A stretch of DNA of 64,000 bases. Source: Streptomyces griseus (lineage in GTDB: Bacteria > Bdellovibrionota > Bdellovibrionia > Bdellovibrionales > Bdellovibrionaceae). Location of the stretch: the NCBI GenBank assembly GCA_943330705.2, contig CALQIT020000003.1, positions 42,506 to 106,505 of the forward strand, written 5' to 3'. This document shows, one piece after another, positions 27,966 through 37,447 of this stretch (its first letter is position 1; each line of letters begins with the position of its first letter). Below the pieces are notes generated by a model that ran no database searches, was not told the origin of the DNA, and saw nothing but the letters and a program-made list of their open reading frames with translations. A program made the position numbers and the translations under genes.

Positions 27966-28715
27966 TTAGCCGTTCTCAATAAAAGATTGCATACGAATTT
28001 CAACCAGAACCGGTGATAAGCCCGCTTGAATGCAAAGTGCACCTTCAAGAATCATTTCCTTGAGCTTCATTTCGTCGAGCACTTTTTTCTTTAGTTTGCT
28101 CCCGATTGGCAAAAAGATAAGATTCGAAAATCCGACCCCATATATCGTTGCGACAAATGCTGTCGCAATTCCCGCCCCAAGTTTAGAGGTATCAGAAAGA
28201 TTTCCCATGACGTGAATCAGTCCAAGGACTGCGCCAATGATTCCTATGGTCGGTGCATATCCCCCTGCATCGGTCCAAATTTTGGCAGCCGATAGCAGTC
28301 GCTCTTCTTCAACTTCAATTTCTTTCTCGAAGATGTCCCTTAATACTTTTGGATCTACGCCATCAACGATTGCACGCATTACATTGGCCATAAACTTGCT
28401 TTGCATACTATTGATCCGTGAATCGATTGCCAAAATAGAGTCTTTGCGTGCTAGGCGCGCGCAGTCCAAAACATCGACCATGGCTTTTCTTAAATTAGAA
28501 TCATCTCGTTGTTGAAAAGCTTTCTTAAGCATCGCTAGGCCGATTTTTATGTCTTCGGATTTCGATGATACCAAAACGGCACCTGCGGTTCCCCCGGTAA
28601 CGATTAAAAATGCAGCCCCTTGAACTAAGGATTCGAGGTGCCCGCCTTCAATCAGGTTGCCGATGAGAATTCCACCTATGCCAATAGCCAGGCCTAGGAC
28701 CGTGGTCATTTCCAT
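27966..28715 (-). CDS. motA: Flagellar motor stator protein MotA
   Basis: 249 residues, four membrane helices (two at 2-50, two at about 150-205) with the large cytoplasmic loop between. The conserved end-of-loop block WTDAGGYAPTIGIIGAVLGL, with its functional proline, and the following LGAGIATAFVATIYGVG are clear. Forms the ion channel with MotB. Starts ten bases inside the end of the flbD gene, so flbD-motA-motB form one operon. Confidence 0.95.
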   Translation of the reverse strand: MEMTTVLGLAIGIGGILIGNLIEGGHLESLVQGAAFLIVTGGTAGAVLVSSKSEDIKIGLAMLKKAFQQRDDSNLRKAMVDVLDCARLARKDSILAIDSRINSMQSKFMANVMRAIVDGVDPKVLRDIFEKEIEVEEERLLSAAKIWTDAGGYAPTIGIIGAVLGLIHVMGNLSDTSKLGAGIATAFVATIYGVGFSNLIFLPIGSKLKKKVLDEMKLKEMILEGALCIQAGLSPVLVEIRMQSFIENG

Positions 28716-28906
28716 TTTTGCTCGCCTTCAGAAATTGATTTCTTAAGTTGGATATACCTTGTTTGAATTTCCTGAAAGGTCTCTAGAATCGTAAGCCGTG
28801 AACCATCCTGAAAACAAAGGATTGTATCAGGGGCCGATTCGATAGCTTTGATGAGATCGAAGTTGACCAATATTTTTTTTCCAGACAAGGCAGTTAGCTC
28901 TATCAT
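28706..28906 (-). CDS. flbD: FlbD family flagellar protein
   Basis: 66 residues. Matches the short FlbD family found next to motA in many flagellates: MIELTALSGKKILVNFDLIK then DTILCFQDGSRLTILETFQEI. The role is not established; it is probably a small cytoplasmic accessory. It overlaps motA by ten bases. Confidence 0.9.
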   Translation of the reverse strand: MIELTALSGKKILVNFDLIKAIESAPDTILCFQDGSRLTILETFQEIQTRYIQLKKSISEGEQKWK

Positions 28907-28993
28907 CTGCCCTCAGTCTGCCATAACAGGAAAACACCCGTCCAACTCTTGAAATCAACTGGACTTTTAATCGGGCCAATTCTAACTTGGGGC

Positions 28994-29569
28994 ATGGAAT
29001 GGATGATTGGGCTAGATCGCGACCTGCTTCGAATAATTAATACAGACCTATCGAATAGGGGATTCGACTATCTATTCGTGAACCTGACGGATTTTCACAA
29101 AACAATGCTATTCCAGACTATCGTCTTACCCCTGATGTTGATTATATTTGTCTGGAAGTATAGAGCACCTGGCCTAAAAGTTATCGTTGGTCTAGCTGTT
29201 ACAATGGCTGTTACTGATTCTATTGGCTCACAGCTAATAAAAAAATATTTCGAACGACTTCGACCGGACCTGGCTGGCGAAGATATAATTCTTAAGGCCC
29301 CACATTTTGGCGGCTTTAGTTTTGTTTCAAATCATGCGGCAAATATGTTTTGTCTTGCTGTTTTTATGGGGTTTTTTTATCCAAAAATAAGATGGCCTCT
29401 TTTGGCGCTGGCTGCTCTTGTTGCCTTTAGCAGGGTCTATGTCGGGGTTCACTACCCGTTGGACGTGCTCGGGGGAGCTTGCTTTGGTTCATTGATGGGT
29501 TGGTGGGGTTCCCGAATCTGGAATCGTTTGATCAAAAGAGCACATCTTGGAGAATTAAAGAATGGCTAA
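28994..29569 (+). CDS. PAP2 family membrane phosphatase
   Basis: 191 residues from ATG 28994; starts at 28949 (TTG) or 29003 are possible. The three PAP2 motifs are present: KYFERLRPDLAGED (K-x6-RP), SNHAAN (in place of PSGH) and SRVYVGVHYPLDVLGG (SR-x5-H-x3-D). About five membrane helices. Probably a lipid phosphatase, such as an undecaprenyl-pyrophosphate or phosphatidate phosphatase. Overlaps the following epimerase gene by eight bases. Confidence 0.9.
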   Translation: MEWMIGLDRDLLRIINTDLSNRGFDYLFVNLTDFHKTMLFQTIVLPLMLIIFVWKYRAPGLKVIVGLAVTMAVTDSIGSQLIKKYFERLRPDLAGEDIILKAPHFGGFSFVSNHAANMFCLAVFMGFFYPKIRWPLLALAALVAFSRVYVGVHYPLDVLGGACFGSLMGWWGSRIWNRLIKRAHLGELKNG

Positions 29570-30548
29570 GGTCCTAATCACCGGCGCGAATGGATTTCTG
29601 GGAAGCTGGGTTGTTAAGGCGCTGCTTGCTGAAGGCCATGAGGTCTTCGCACTTGTTCGAAAGACAAGTGATCTCAGCCAACTCGAGGGTCTTTCCTGTG
29701 AATATAGATATGGCGATGTCACGGACAAAGCTTCACTGAAAAATGCTTTTATCGGAATGGATAGTATTTTTCATTTAGCAGGATTAATTTCGTATCGAAC
29801 TGCCGACCGACAGCAGATGGAGCTTGTTAATGTCAACGGCACAAAGAATGTCGTTGATATTGTTACTGACTTAAGAATTCGCAGGCTTGTTTATTTAAGT
29901 TCGGTTGTTGCTGTTGGGGCAGGATTTAATCCCCAGCAAATTCTGAATGAGCAGTCGCCTTATAATTTAAAGAATCTGAATTTGGGATATTTTGAGACAA
30001 AACATCTTGCTGAATTACTAGTTTTGAAAGCTGTAAAAGAAAAGCGCATCGATGCCGTTATTTTGAATCCCGCAACGATTTATGGTCCGGGTGATGCGAA
30101 AAAGGCTTCTCGGAAAAACCAAGTTCGTGTTGCTCAGGGGGCATTTCCCTTTTACACGTCAGGGGGGGTTAGTGTCGTCGATATTGAAGACGTGGTTTCA
30201 GGAATACTGTCAGGATGGGTTAGGGGCCGCAGTGGCGAGCGATATATTCTGTCTGGCGAAAATATTCTGATTAAAGATCTTTTTTCCATGATCGCCCACG
30301 AAGCCGGTAAAAAACCACCACGCCTGCTATTGCCCAAGTGGACACTTCAACTTTTAGGCAGTTTTGGTGATTTTGCAAACAGTCATGGTTGGAGCACTTC
30401 ACTTAGCCGAGAGCAGGCCTACACCGCAACTTTGTATCATTGGTTTGACTCAAGCAAGGCACAAAGGGAACTTGACTTCCGTCCCCGTACCGCCCAAATT
30501 TCTATCGCCAAAAGTGTCAAATGGATGAAAGAAAATGGTCTGATATAG
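29562..30548 (+). CDS. NAD(P)-dependent epimerase/reductase (extended SDR)
   Basis: 328 residues. Rossmann motif ITGANGFLGSWVV (6-18), the acidic residue and GDVTD, HLAG, the LSSV strand and the active-site Tyr-x3-Lys as YFETKHLAE at about 144-152. The closest match is the dihydroflavonol-4-reductase/HpnA-like branch. NAD(P)-dependent oxidation or reduction of a sugar or hydroxy compound; substrate unknown. It overlaps the PAP2 gene before and the GT51 gene after it, so all three are co-transcribed. Confidence 0.9.
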   Translation: MAKVLITGANGFLGSWVVKALLAEGHEVFALVRKTSDLSQLEGLSCEYRYGDVTDKASLKNAFIGMDSIFHLAGLISYRTADRQQMELVNVNGTKNVVDIVTDLRIRRLVYLSSVVAVGAGFNPQQILNEQSPYNLKNLNLGYFETKHLAELLVLKAVKEKRIDAVILNPATIYGPGDAKKASRKNQVRVAQGAFPFYTSGGVSVVDIEDVVSGILSGWVRGRSGERYILSGENILIKDLFSMIAHEAGKKPPRLLLPKWTLQLLGSFGDFANSHGWSTSLSREQAYTATLYHWFDSSKAQRELDFRPRTAQISIAKSVKWMKENGLI

Positions 30549-31375
30549 CCTCAGTAATTAAAAAAACAGCATTTCTTTTTTTAAAAGTAGGGCTATTTTT
30601 GCTTTCGCTTGTCGTATTATTGGCGACCATAGTTCTTGCCAATTTTCCTTCAGATAAAGAGATAAAAGGCTGTTTGTTAACTAAACTTTATGCTGTTCAC
30701 CTTTGTTCTACGTCTAAAGATTACGTGCAAATTTCGCGCGTTTCTTCTTTTTTAAAAAAAGCAATCCTTCTATCTGAAGATTCGACATTCTACCAGCACA
30801 GTGGCTTTGATTTTCAAGAAATGGAAAACTCACTTAAAAAAAACTTGGAAAAGGGCAGATTTGCCCGGGGTGGGTCAACGATAACTCAGCAACTTGCGAA
30901 AAATCTTTTTTTAAGTAAAGAAAAAACTTTGACACGAAAATTTAAAGAAGCCCTGATTACCATTCGCCTGGAGAAAATTCTTTCTAAAAATGAAATATTT
31001 GAAAAGTATCTAAATGTTATTCAGTTTGGAAAAAATATTTTTGGCGTTAAGAAGGCAGCTGAATTCTATTTTAAAAAATCACCTTCTGAACTGAATATTG
31101 TTGAGTCATCTTTTTTGGCCTTTTTGCTTCCTGGACCAGAAGTCTACGCAAAATCATTTTTTCGAAAAAAACTAACTCCATTTGCAGTCAAACGAATGAA
31201 TGATATTTTATCTAAATTGCACGCGACCAATCAAATTGACGATGACGATTACCTTTTGGCCAGCGCTGAGCTTGAAACTTTTCTGAGTGGCCCAGTGGCA
31301 GCGACAATATCTGAACAGGACGATTTAATTCTAGAGGAAGAAACGGTCCAGGAAACGGACCAGGACTTTTTGTAA
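30521..31375 (+). CDS. Monofunctional peptidoglycan glycosyltransferase (GT51)
   Basis: 284 residues. One membrane helix at about 15-41, then a GT51 domain: catalytic Glu86 in LSEDSTFYQHSGFD, GGSTITQQLAKNLFLS (about 115-130), and EIFEKYLNVIQFG. No transpeptidase domain follows. Polymerises lipid II into glycan strands in the periplasm, MtgA-like. The C-terminal 40 residues are acidic and not part of the family core. Its start lies inside the end of the SDR gene (28-base overlap), which argues for translation coupling. Confidence 0.93.
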   Translation: MDERKWSDIASVIKKTAFLFLKVGLFLLSLVVLLATIVLANFPSDKEIKGCLLTKLYAVHLCSTSKDYVQISRVSSFLKKAILLSEDSTFYQHSGFDFQEMENSLKKNLEKGRFARGGSTITQQLAKNLFLSKEKTLTRKFKEALITIRLEKILSKNEIFEKYLNVIQFGKNIFGVKKAAEFYFKKSPSELNIVESSFLAFLLPGPEVYAKSFFRKKLTPFAVKRMNDILSKLHATNQIDDDDYLLASAELETFLSGPVAATISEQDDLILEEETVQETDQDFL

Positions 31376-31377
31376 AC

Positions 31378-32145
31378 TTATTGAATTAGTTTTTTGTTAA
31401 TTCTTCGGACTGCGACCCGCGTTGCCCATATCGCTAAGCCAATTAAAACTAAAATATGAATTGCGAAGATCGGATCTTTTGGCAAATTCAGCAACAGCGC
31501 TCGGACCGCAGCTACTCCATGAGTCAGCGGCAATAAGTAGCTTAAATATTTTATCGGGTGTGGCAGCTGTTCAATTGGAAAATAAGTTCCACTGAACAGC
31601 GACATCGGGACTATCAAGCCGCTGCTTGGATAGATAATGCCGTCATAGTTTTTAACAATTGAAGTAAAAATCATGCCTAGTGCAGAAAAAAGTAATGCTA
31701 AAATAAAAATTATGACTAGCCCAGGGATTATCATGAATGAATTAACATGACCAAATAGGGAAGCCACAATCGCTACGCCAACAGCACTTAGAAAGCCTTT
31801 CGTTGCTCCCCAAAGGATCTCACCATAGACAATTTCAGTTGGTTCGATAGGGGTTAAAATCATTGTTAGATAAGTCCGCTGGTAAGTGAGTTTCGAAAAA
31901 CTTCCGTAGGTTGATTCAAAAAAGGAAACCATCATAGCGGTATTGCAAAGCAGGGCAGGAAAATAGAATTCTGAATATGGAACACCGCCGATATTGGTTA
32001 CATACGAACCCAGGCCGTAACCCAGAGCGACCAGAAAAAATAGTGGTTCAAGGACAATCCAGGTAAGGTTAACCCAAATTGATTTCTTAAACTGAAGAAA
32101 GTCTCGGCGCCATACGCGATAGACTGATGCAGGACTTGTTTTCAC
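31378..32145 (-). CDS. ABC-2 type transporter permease (NodJ-like)
   Basis: 255 residues, six membrane helices, with the ABC-2 signature region (about 90-210; the conserved amphipathic GEILWGATKGFLSAVGVA region and FSGTYFPIEQLPHP before the last helices). It pairs with the ATPase gene immediately upstream, overlapping it by four bases. The NodIJ/DrrAB-type pair exports lipids, polysaccharide precursors or drugs; the cargo is not predictable. Confidence 0.92.
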   Translation of the reverse strand: MKTSPASVYRVWRRDFLQFKKSIWVNLTWIVLEPLFFLVALGYGLGSYVTNIGGVPYSEFYFPALLCNTAMMVSFFESTYGSFSKLTYQRTYLTMILTPIEPTEIVYGEILWGATKGFLSAVGVAIVASLFGHVNSFMIIPGLVIIFILALLFSALGMIFTSIVKNYDGIIYPSSGLIVPMSLFSGTYFPIEQLPHPIKYLSYLLPLTHGVAAVRALLLNLPKDPIFAIHILVLIGLAIWATRVAVRRINKKLIQ

Positions 32146-33068
32146 AATGGTCCCTCGCGTAGATCATGTCCTGCCAACTTTAGAAACACATCACTTAAAC
32201 TAGGTTCGCGAACTGTTGTTTTCTTCCCGACGACAATGCTGACCACTTCTTTGCTGTTTTGGTATTCTTTAAGATGGATCGTTAAGCGCTGGCCAATAAC
32301 TTGATAGGAATAACCTGACTGAACAAGGCGATTTCCGTAGTAATTTAGATCGTTAACATTTACTTCGACCTCGACCACTTGGGTCCCAATATGTTCTTTA
32401 ATTAAGTCCTTTGGACGACCCACAGTTAGGACTTTCCCTTTATCCATTATCGCGATTCGGTCACAAATCTGTTCGGCCTCTTCCATGTAGTGGGTTGTCA
32501 TTATGACTGTATTCATATCTTCTTTAAGGCGTCTTAGAAAACTCCAAATCCACATCCTGGCCTGCGGATCAAGGCCCGCAGTGGGCTCATCCAAAATCAG
32601 CACTTCAGGTTTGTTGATCATTCCACGGCCGATGGCGACTCGCCGGCGAAGACCTCCGCTAAGCTCAAGCACTTCGCGGTCTTGATATTCTTCAAGTCGC
32701 ATCAGTCGCATGAGGTCTTCACAGCGGTGTCTTGCCACTTGTTGGTTGATGCCAAAATAGGATGCATATAAAAGAAGATTTTCTTTAACTGTAAAATCCA
32801 CATCAAGACCATCTTCTTGGGGAACCACACCAATTAGATTTTTAACTTCACGACGATTTACTTTTGTATTCAGTCCGCGCACGTAAAGTTCACCTTGAGT
32901 GATCTCGACGCTTCCATAAATCATTTTCATGGTGGTGGTTTTGCCTGCACCATTTGGACCCAAAATACCAAAGCACTCGCCCTGTAAAATATCAAGATCG
33001 ACACCGTTAACAACGATGCGATCTCCATATTTCTTAACCAAGCCCTTCATTTCTACAACGGTATTCAT
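32142..33068 (-). CDS. ABC exporter ATPase (NodI-like)
   Basis: 308 residues from ATG 33068, chosen because AAGGA lies about six bases upstream; an ATG 24 bases earlier is weaker. Walker A GPNGAGKT (37-44), signature LSGGLRRRV, Walker B VLILDEPTAGLD and H-loop TTHYMEEAEQ are all present. The C-terminal extension (about 235-305) is the usual NodI/DrrA-type regulatory part. Drives the ABC-2 permease encoded next. Follows typA by about 24 bases. Confidence 0.94.
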   Translation of the reverse strand: MNTVVEMKGLVKKYGDRIVVNGVDLDILQGECFGILGPNGAGKTTTMKMIYGSVEITQGELYVRGLNTKVNRREVKNLIGVVPQEDGLDVDFTVKENLLLYASYFGINQQVARHRCEDLMRLMRLEEYQDREVLELSGGLRRRVAIGRGMINKPEVLILDEPTAGLDPQARMWIWSFLRRLKEDMNTVIMTTHYMEEAEQICDRIAIMDKGKVLTVGRPKDLIKEHIGTQVVEVEVNVNDLNYYGNRLVQSGYSYQVIGQRLTIHLKEYQNSKEVVSIVVGKKTTVREPSLSDVFLKLAGHDLREGPL

Positions 33069-33092
33069 GGTCAGTCCTTGCCGTCGGTCCAT

Positions 33093-34916
33093 CTAGTCCC
33101 GGTCAGCCGTCGACTTTCTTTTTCTTTTGTGCGGATCAAGTTCACGGCAACGCAAACGAATTTGGGTCGGAGTGACCTCAATCAACTCGTCATCACTAAT
33201 CCATTCCATTGCTTTTTCTAGTGTCAACGCCTGAACGGGCACAAGGCGAATGGCCTCGTCTGTTCCGGAAGCCCGAACATTGGTCAATTTTTTCTCTCGT
33301 GTGATATTTACTTCCAGATCATTTTCCTTGGCATGTTCGCCAACAATCATTCCGGTGTAAACATCGACACCCGCTTGAATCAGCATTTTACCACGCTCTT
33401 GCAGATTCCAAATAGCATAAGCTACAGAAACGCCTTGGCGATCAGAAATCATTGAGCCATTGGAGCGAGCCCAAATATCGCCACGATATTCGTCATACCC
33501 GTCAAACTGCGTATTTAAAAGCCCGGTTCCACGGGTATCGGTCAAAAATTCAGATCGATATCCTATCAAACCACGTGCTGGAATTCTAAATTCCAATCGA
33601 GTTCGGCCAGAACCTTTAGTATTCATATTTGTCATGATCCCTTTACGAATACCCATCTTTTCACTGACGACGCCGACGAATTGATCAGCGATATCTATGG
33701 TGGCAATTTCGAAAGGCTCTTGCAGCTGACCATTTACAGTCTTAAAAATAACTTGTGGCTTACTTACGCAAAGTTCAAATCCCTCGCGGCGCATTTGCTC
33801 AATTAAAATGCCTAATGCCAATTCTCCTCGGCCAATGACCTTGAACGATTCATTGGTATCCGTTCGTTCTAAGCGAATCGCAACATTCTGCAAAAGTTCG
33901 CGCTCTAGACGTTCAAGTATTTGCCGGCTGGTAACTAGCTTTCCTTCTTTTCCGCCAAAAGGCCCGTCATTTACAGAAAAAATCATTCCAACCGTAGGCT
34001 CTTCAACTCGAATTCTTGGTAGGGGCCTAGGATCGGTAGCTGAAGTGATGGTGTCGCCAATATTGATTTCATTCAAGCCAGCAATGATCGCAATATCACC
34101 AGCACCAATCTCTTGAACTTGGACCGGCATATTTACCCGGTACTGGTAAAGTGCACTAACTTTAAATTTTTTCAGCCCTTTTTCAGTAGAGGCCATGACT
34201 TCGTCACCGACTTTCACGCTGCCGGCACGAACGCGGCCCACAGCCTGTCTGCCAACCCACGCATTGTAGGCAATACTAGATGTTAATACTTGAAGTGACT
34301 TTCCTTCTTCGACAACTGGCGGAGGAACAACTTCAATAATTTTTTCGTACAGGCAGTTCAAATTACCAGTGTTTATGCTTGGATCCATGGTCGCCATGCC
34401 CTCGCGCGCGATCGCATAGACGGTTACGAAATCAGCTTGTTCTTCAGTCGCATCCAAATCGACAAATAGATCGAAGACCTCGTTTAGGACTTCTTGGTGC
34501 CGAGCATCTGCACGGTCAATCTTATTGATACAAACCATAACTTTGATATTTTGCTCAAGCGCCTTTTTCAAAACAAACCTTGTTTGCGGAAGCGGACCTT
34601 CTGAAGCATCCACCAATAGAACTGCGCCATCCACCATATTTAAAACGCGCTCGACTTCGCCACCGAAATCACTATGTCCCGGGGTATCGACAATATTAAT
34701 TTTGTAGTCGCCATAGATAAAGGAAGCATTCTTGGCGGCAATTGTAATTCCGCGCTCGCGCTCAAGATCCATTGAATCCATCAAGCGTTCATCGACGTGT
34801 TCGTTTTCACGGAAGGTTCCTGCTTGTTTCAGCAGGTGATCCACTAATGTGGTCTTGCCATGATCGACGTGAGCAATAATTGCGATATTTCTAATCTTCG
34901 TAGGATCCTGAGCCAT
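33093..34916 (-). CDS. typA: Ribosome-associated GTPase TypA/BipA
   Basis: 607 residues, the standard length. G1 AHVDHGKTT (15-23), switch region RERGITI, G3 DTPGHSDFGGEVER, G4 NKIDR, then EF-Tu domain 2, EF-G domain V-like segments and the BipA-specific C-terminal domain ending in basic KRKRK. Assists 50S assembly and translation under stress. The ATG is preceded by a T-rich gap after dusB. Identity is very secure. Confidence 0.97.
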   Translation of the reverse strand: MAQDPTKIRNIAIIAHVDHGKTTLVDHLLKQAGTFRENEHVDERLMDSMDLERERGITIAAKNASFIYGDYKINIVDTPGHSDFGGEVERVLNMVDGAVLLVDASEGPLPQTRFVLKKALEQNIKVMVCINKIDRADARHQEVLNEVFDLFVDLDATEEQADFVTVYAIAREGMATMDPSINTGNLNCLYEKIIEVVPPPVVEEGKSLQVLTSSIAYNAWVGRQAVGRVRAGSVKVGDEVMASTEKGLKKFKVSALYQYRVNMPVQVQEIGAGDIAIIAGLNEINIGDTITSATDPRPLPRIRVEEPTVGMIFSVNDGPFGGKEGKLVTSRQILERLERELLQNVAIRLERTDTNESFKVIGRGELALGILIEQMRREGFELCVSKPQVIFKTVNGQLQEPFEIATIDIADQFVGVVSEKMGIRKGIMTNMNTKGSGRTRLEFRIPARGLIGYRSEFLTDTRGTGLLNTQFDGYDEYRGDIWARSNGSMISDRQGVSVAYAIWNLQERGKMLIQAGVDVYTGMIVGEHAKENDLEVNITREKKLTNVRASGTDEAIRLVPVQALTLEKAMEWISDDELIEVTPTQIRLRCRELDPHKRKRKSTADRD

Positions 34917-34956
34917 AAACCACCTAGTTCGTTAATGTGTCTTCTTTAATTTTTTT

Positions 34957-35985
34957 TTAGCCATGTCCACCCATCAAAAATCCATCTTGAGAGGTATCTT
35001 CTTGCTCTATGAGGTCAACGCCCGCAAAAAACTGTAGGGCTATCGCCATAACTTCTTCGGTGGACTTGCTTTGATAAATATTTTTTCTCAGCAGAGCCGC
35101 ACCAGGATACCCGGTCGCAAACCAAGCTGCAAACTTCTTCAGTTGAATTTGAGTGATGTGATCATCACAATGCGCCGTAATCTGCAAAGCTAGACGCTGA
35201 AACAAATAAACATAGTTTCGCGATAGGGTTTTGTCAGTTTGTTGTCCAAGCCAGATTGCTAAAGCATCTTTAAATATAAATGGATCTTTTAGAGCGCCTC
35301 GACCTATGAGGACGCCGTCGACGCCGGTTTGAGCCATTCTTAAAACAGCCTGTTTTGCAGTCAAAATGTCGCCATTTCCCAAAATCGGTAACTGGGCTTT
35401 GGCCTTAACCTCGGCAATGAAATCCCAATCTGCTTGTCCTTCATAGGCTTGTGCCCTGGTGCGCCCGTGAATCGCAACCCAAGTAATGCCTTCATTATAA
35501 GCCAATTTGGCAACTTCGTCTGCATTCCGAGAATGCGCATCCCAGCCGCTACGAATCTTTATGGTCACTGGAATTCGAACAGCGCTCACAGTGGCGGACA
35601 GCAGCTTTGCCATAGCCGGAAGATCCTTGAGCATCGCTGACCCAGCTCCTTTGCGAACGACTTTGGGAACCGGGCAACCAAAATTGATATCAACAAAATC
35701 AGCCCCCATTTCTTCGACAACTTTGGCGGCATCAGCCATCACTTGTGGATCGTCGCCAAAAAGTTGAATGCCTACGGGCCGCTGGCAATCTGCAAAGCTC
35801 ATTAGTTTTAGGGTTCGACCTGATTTAAAGCGAATCCCATCCGATGACACAAGCTCGGAAACAACCACTCCGGCGCCAAGTTCTTTCATAAAACTACGAA
35901 AAGCATGGTCGGTAATCCCAGCCATCGGGGCCAAGACAAAGGGGTTGCTTTTAAGTGCTTGTAAAAGTTGAACGGGGCTGGACAT
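34957..35985 (-). CDS. dusB: tRNA-dihydrouridine synthase (DusB)
   Basis: 342 residues from the ATG at 35985, which aligns with the family start; an ATG 27 codons earlier adds a non-conserved hydrophobic lead. TIM-barrel with FMN: LAPMAGITDHAFR (19-31), DINFGCPVPKVVRKGAGSA with the catalytic Cys of GCP, KIRSGWD, and AIHGRTRAQAYEGQADW. The GNGDI and VDGVLIGRGAL segments are the phosphate-binding end. Reduces uridine to dihydrouridine in tRNA with NAD(P)H. Usual length for DusB. Confidence 0.93.
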   Translation of the reverse strand: MSSPVQLLQALKSNPFVLAPMAGITDHAFRSFMKELGAGVVVSELVSSDGIRFKSGRTLKLMSFADCQRPVGIQLFGDDPQVMADAAKVVEEMGADFVDINFGCPVPKVVRKGAGSAMLKDLPAMAKLLSATVSAVRIPVTIKIRSGWDAHSRNADEVAKLAYNEGITWVAIHGRTRAQAYEGQADWDFIAEVKAKAQLPILGNGDILTAKQAVLRMAQTGVDGVLIGRGALKDPFIFKDALAIWLGQQTDKTLSRNYVYLFQRLALQITAHCDDHITQIQLKKFAAWFATGYPGAALLRKNIYQSKSTEEVMAIALQFFAGVDLIEQEDTSQDGFLMGGHG

Positions 35986-36130
35986 AAGTCGACAGGGTTT
36001 ATCACACTGTTTAATTTGGGTGAAGAAAAAGAAGGCAAATATTTGAAATTTCAGCAAATTTTCCAAATTAGACTACCCAAAACCAAGGTTTTTTCCGAAG
36101 AGTCCCTCTGGGGCGGTAAAGGAACCACAA

Positions 36131-37447
36131 ATGTTTGATTTTTTGGGTGATTTCGAACAGGGGAAAAATGTCCACGATGACCTTGTTCGAAGTCGTTTTC
36201 GTCTAATTTTGGTTGTTTCTGTTGTTTTCCACAATTTATGGGGTCTGATTCTTTATGCTTTCTTCCCAACGGCAATCGATCCTGCTTGGCTGCGGATCCT
36301 AAGCAGTGGCCTAGGTCTTGGTCTTTGGTGGATCGACATTAAATACAAGATAAAATTTAAGGTCTTTGCATGGGCCTATATCGCCGTTGCAAATGCGATG
36401 GTCGTCCATGTTAGCTACCTTGTTTCAGAGTCGCATAATCATTTTATCTATGTCCTTGGTTGGTTTATAACCCTATTCATTTTCGGACTTACTTTTGACT
36501 CTTGGGTTTTTCTGTTGGTCCAATCCGCAACTAATTTCATTTGTTTTTTCTTTTTTCTGCTCAATACAGAACCTTCAATTGTTCCAATTGAAATCGTGGC
36601 CATTTTAGTTTTAACCTCAACTGCGATCACGATGGCGACTTTGGCGGATCGACTTCGCTATATCAGTGAATTGAAAAGGATGATCGACGAGGTCCATACA
36701 AAGTCAGATGAAGTTGCTCAACAAAAGTTAAACTCATTCCAGATCGCAAGACTAGCAAGCCTTGGAGAAATGGTAACAGGAATTGCCCACGAGTTCAATA
36801 ATCCCCTGGCTATCATCGAGGGTTATGTGCACGGTTTGAAAAAGGACAGTCCCCGACCTCAAGCCCTACCAACTCTTGAAAAAATATCGGCCACTGTCTT
36901 TCGCATGTCTTCAGTTATTGGTTCGCTGCAAAGAATTTCTGGACGAAGTCTGAACTCGACTTCAAATTCAATAGAGCCTTTCAGTATCAATGAATTGATC
37001 ATGGATGTTGTTGCCATCAATACAGAAAAATTTCGCTCTTCTGAAATTCAAGTTGCAATTTCAATTCCTCCGGAAAAAGTCTTGGTCCATGGAAACCACC
37101 AGGAGCTAGGACAAGTCCTTTTAAATCTTTTAACCAACTCTTACGATGCCGTCACAAAAGTCGGCGATCGCTTGATCCGAATTTCTGCTTGGACCAAAGC
37201 AAACCGATCCTTTTTAACGGTTGAGGACTCGGGTGCCGGAATACCGGCTGGCCTTCAGGGCAAAGTATTTGAGCCATTTTTCACAACTAAGGAAATTGGC
37301 TCTGGGACGGGTTTAGGCCTTAGCATTTCTAAAAGAATTATTGAAAATCATGGCGGTCGTTTTTACTTTGATCAAAACTCTTTGATGACAAGATTTGTGA
37401 TTGAACTTCCGGCATTTCAAGAAGCTCGAATCACCATTGCAAGTTAA
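36131..37447 (+). CDS. Integral-membrane histidine kinase
   Basis: 438 residues; AAAGGA precedes the ATG. The N-terminal 180 residues hold about six membrane helices, which would be the sensory input. HisKA has His220 in VTGIAHEFNNPLAII, and HATPase_c has an N-box (LLTNSYDAV), DSGAGIPAGL and [13 protein letters not shown]. No receiver and no adjacent response regulator. The stop overlaps the convergent nitroreductase stop by four bases. Partner unknown. Confidence 0.92.
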   Translation: MFDFLGDFEQGKNVHDDLVRSRFRLILVVSVVFHNLWGLILYAFFPTAIDPAWLRILSSGLGLGLWWIDIKYKIKFKVFAWAYIAVANAMVVHVSYLVSESHNHFIYVLGWFITLFIFGLTFDSWVFLLVQSATNFICFFFFLLNTEPSIVPIEIVAILVLTSTAITMATLADRLRYISELKRMIDEVHTKSDEVAQQKLNSFQIARLASLGEMVTGIAHEFNNPLAIIEGYVHGLKKDSPRPQALPTLEKISATVFRMSSVIGSLQRISGRSLNSTSNSIEPFSINELIMDVVAINTEKFRSSEIQVAISIPPEKVLVHGNHQELGQVLLNLLTNSYDAVTKVGDRLIRISAWTKANRSFLTVEDSGAGIPAGLQGKVFEPFFTTKEIGSGTGLGLSISKRIIENHGGRFYFDQNSLMTRFVIELPAFQEARITIAS

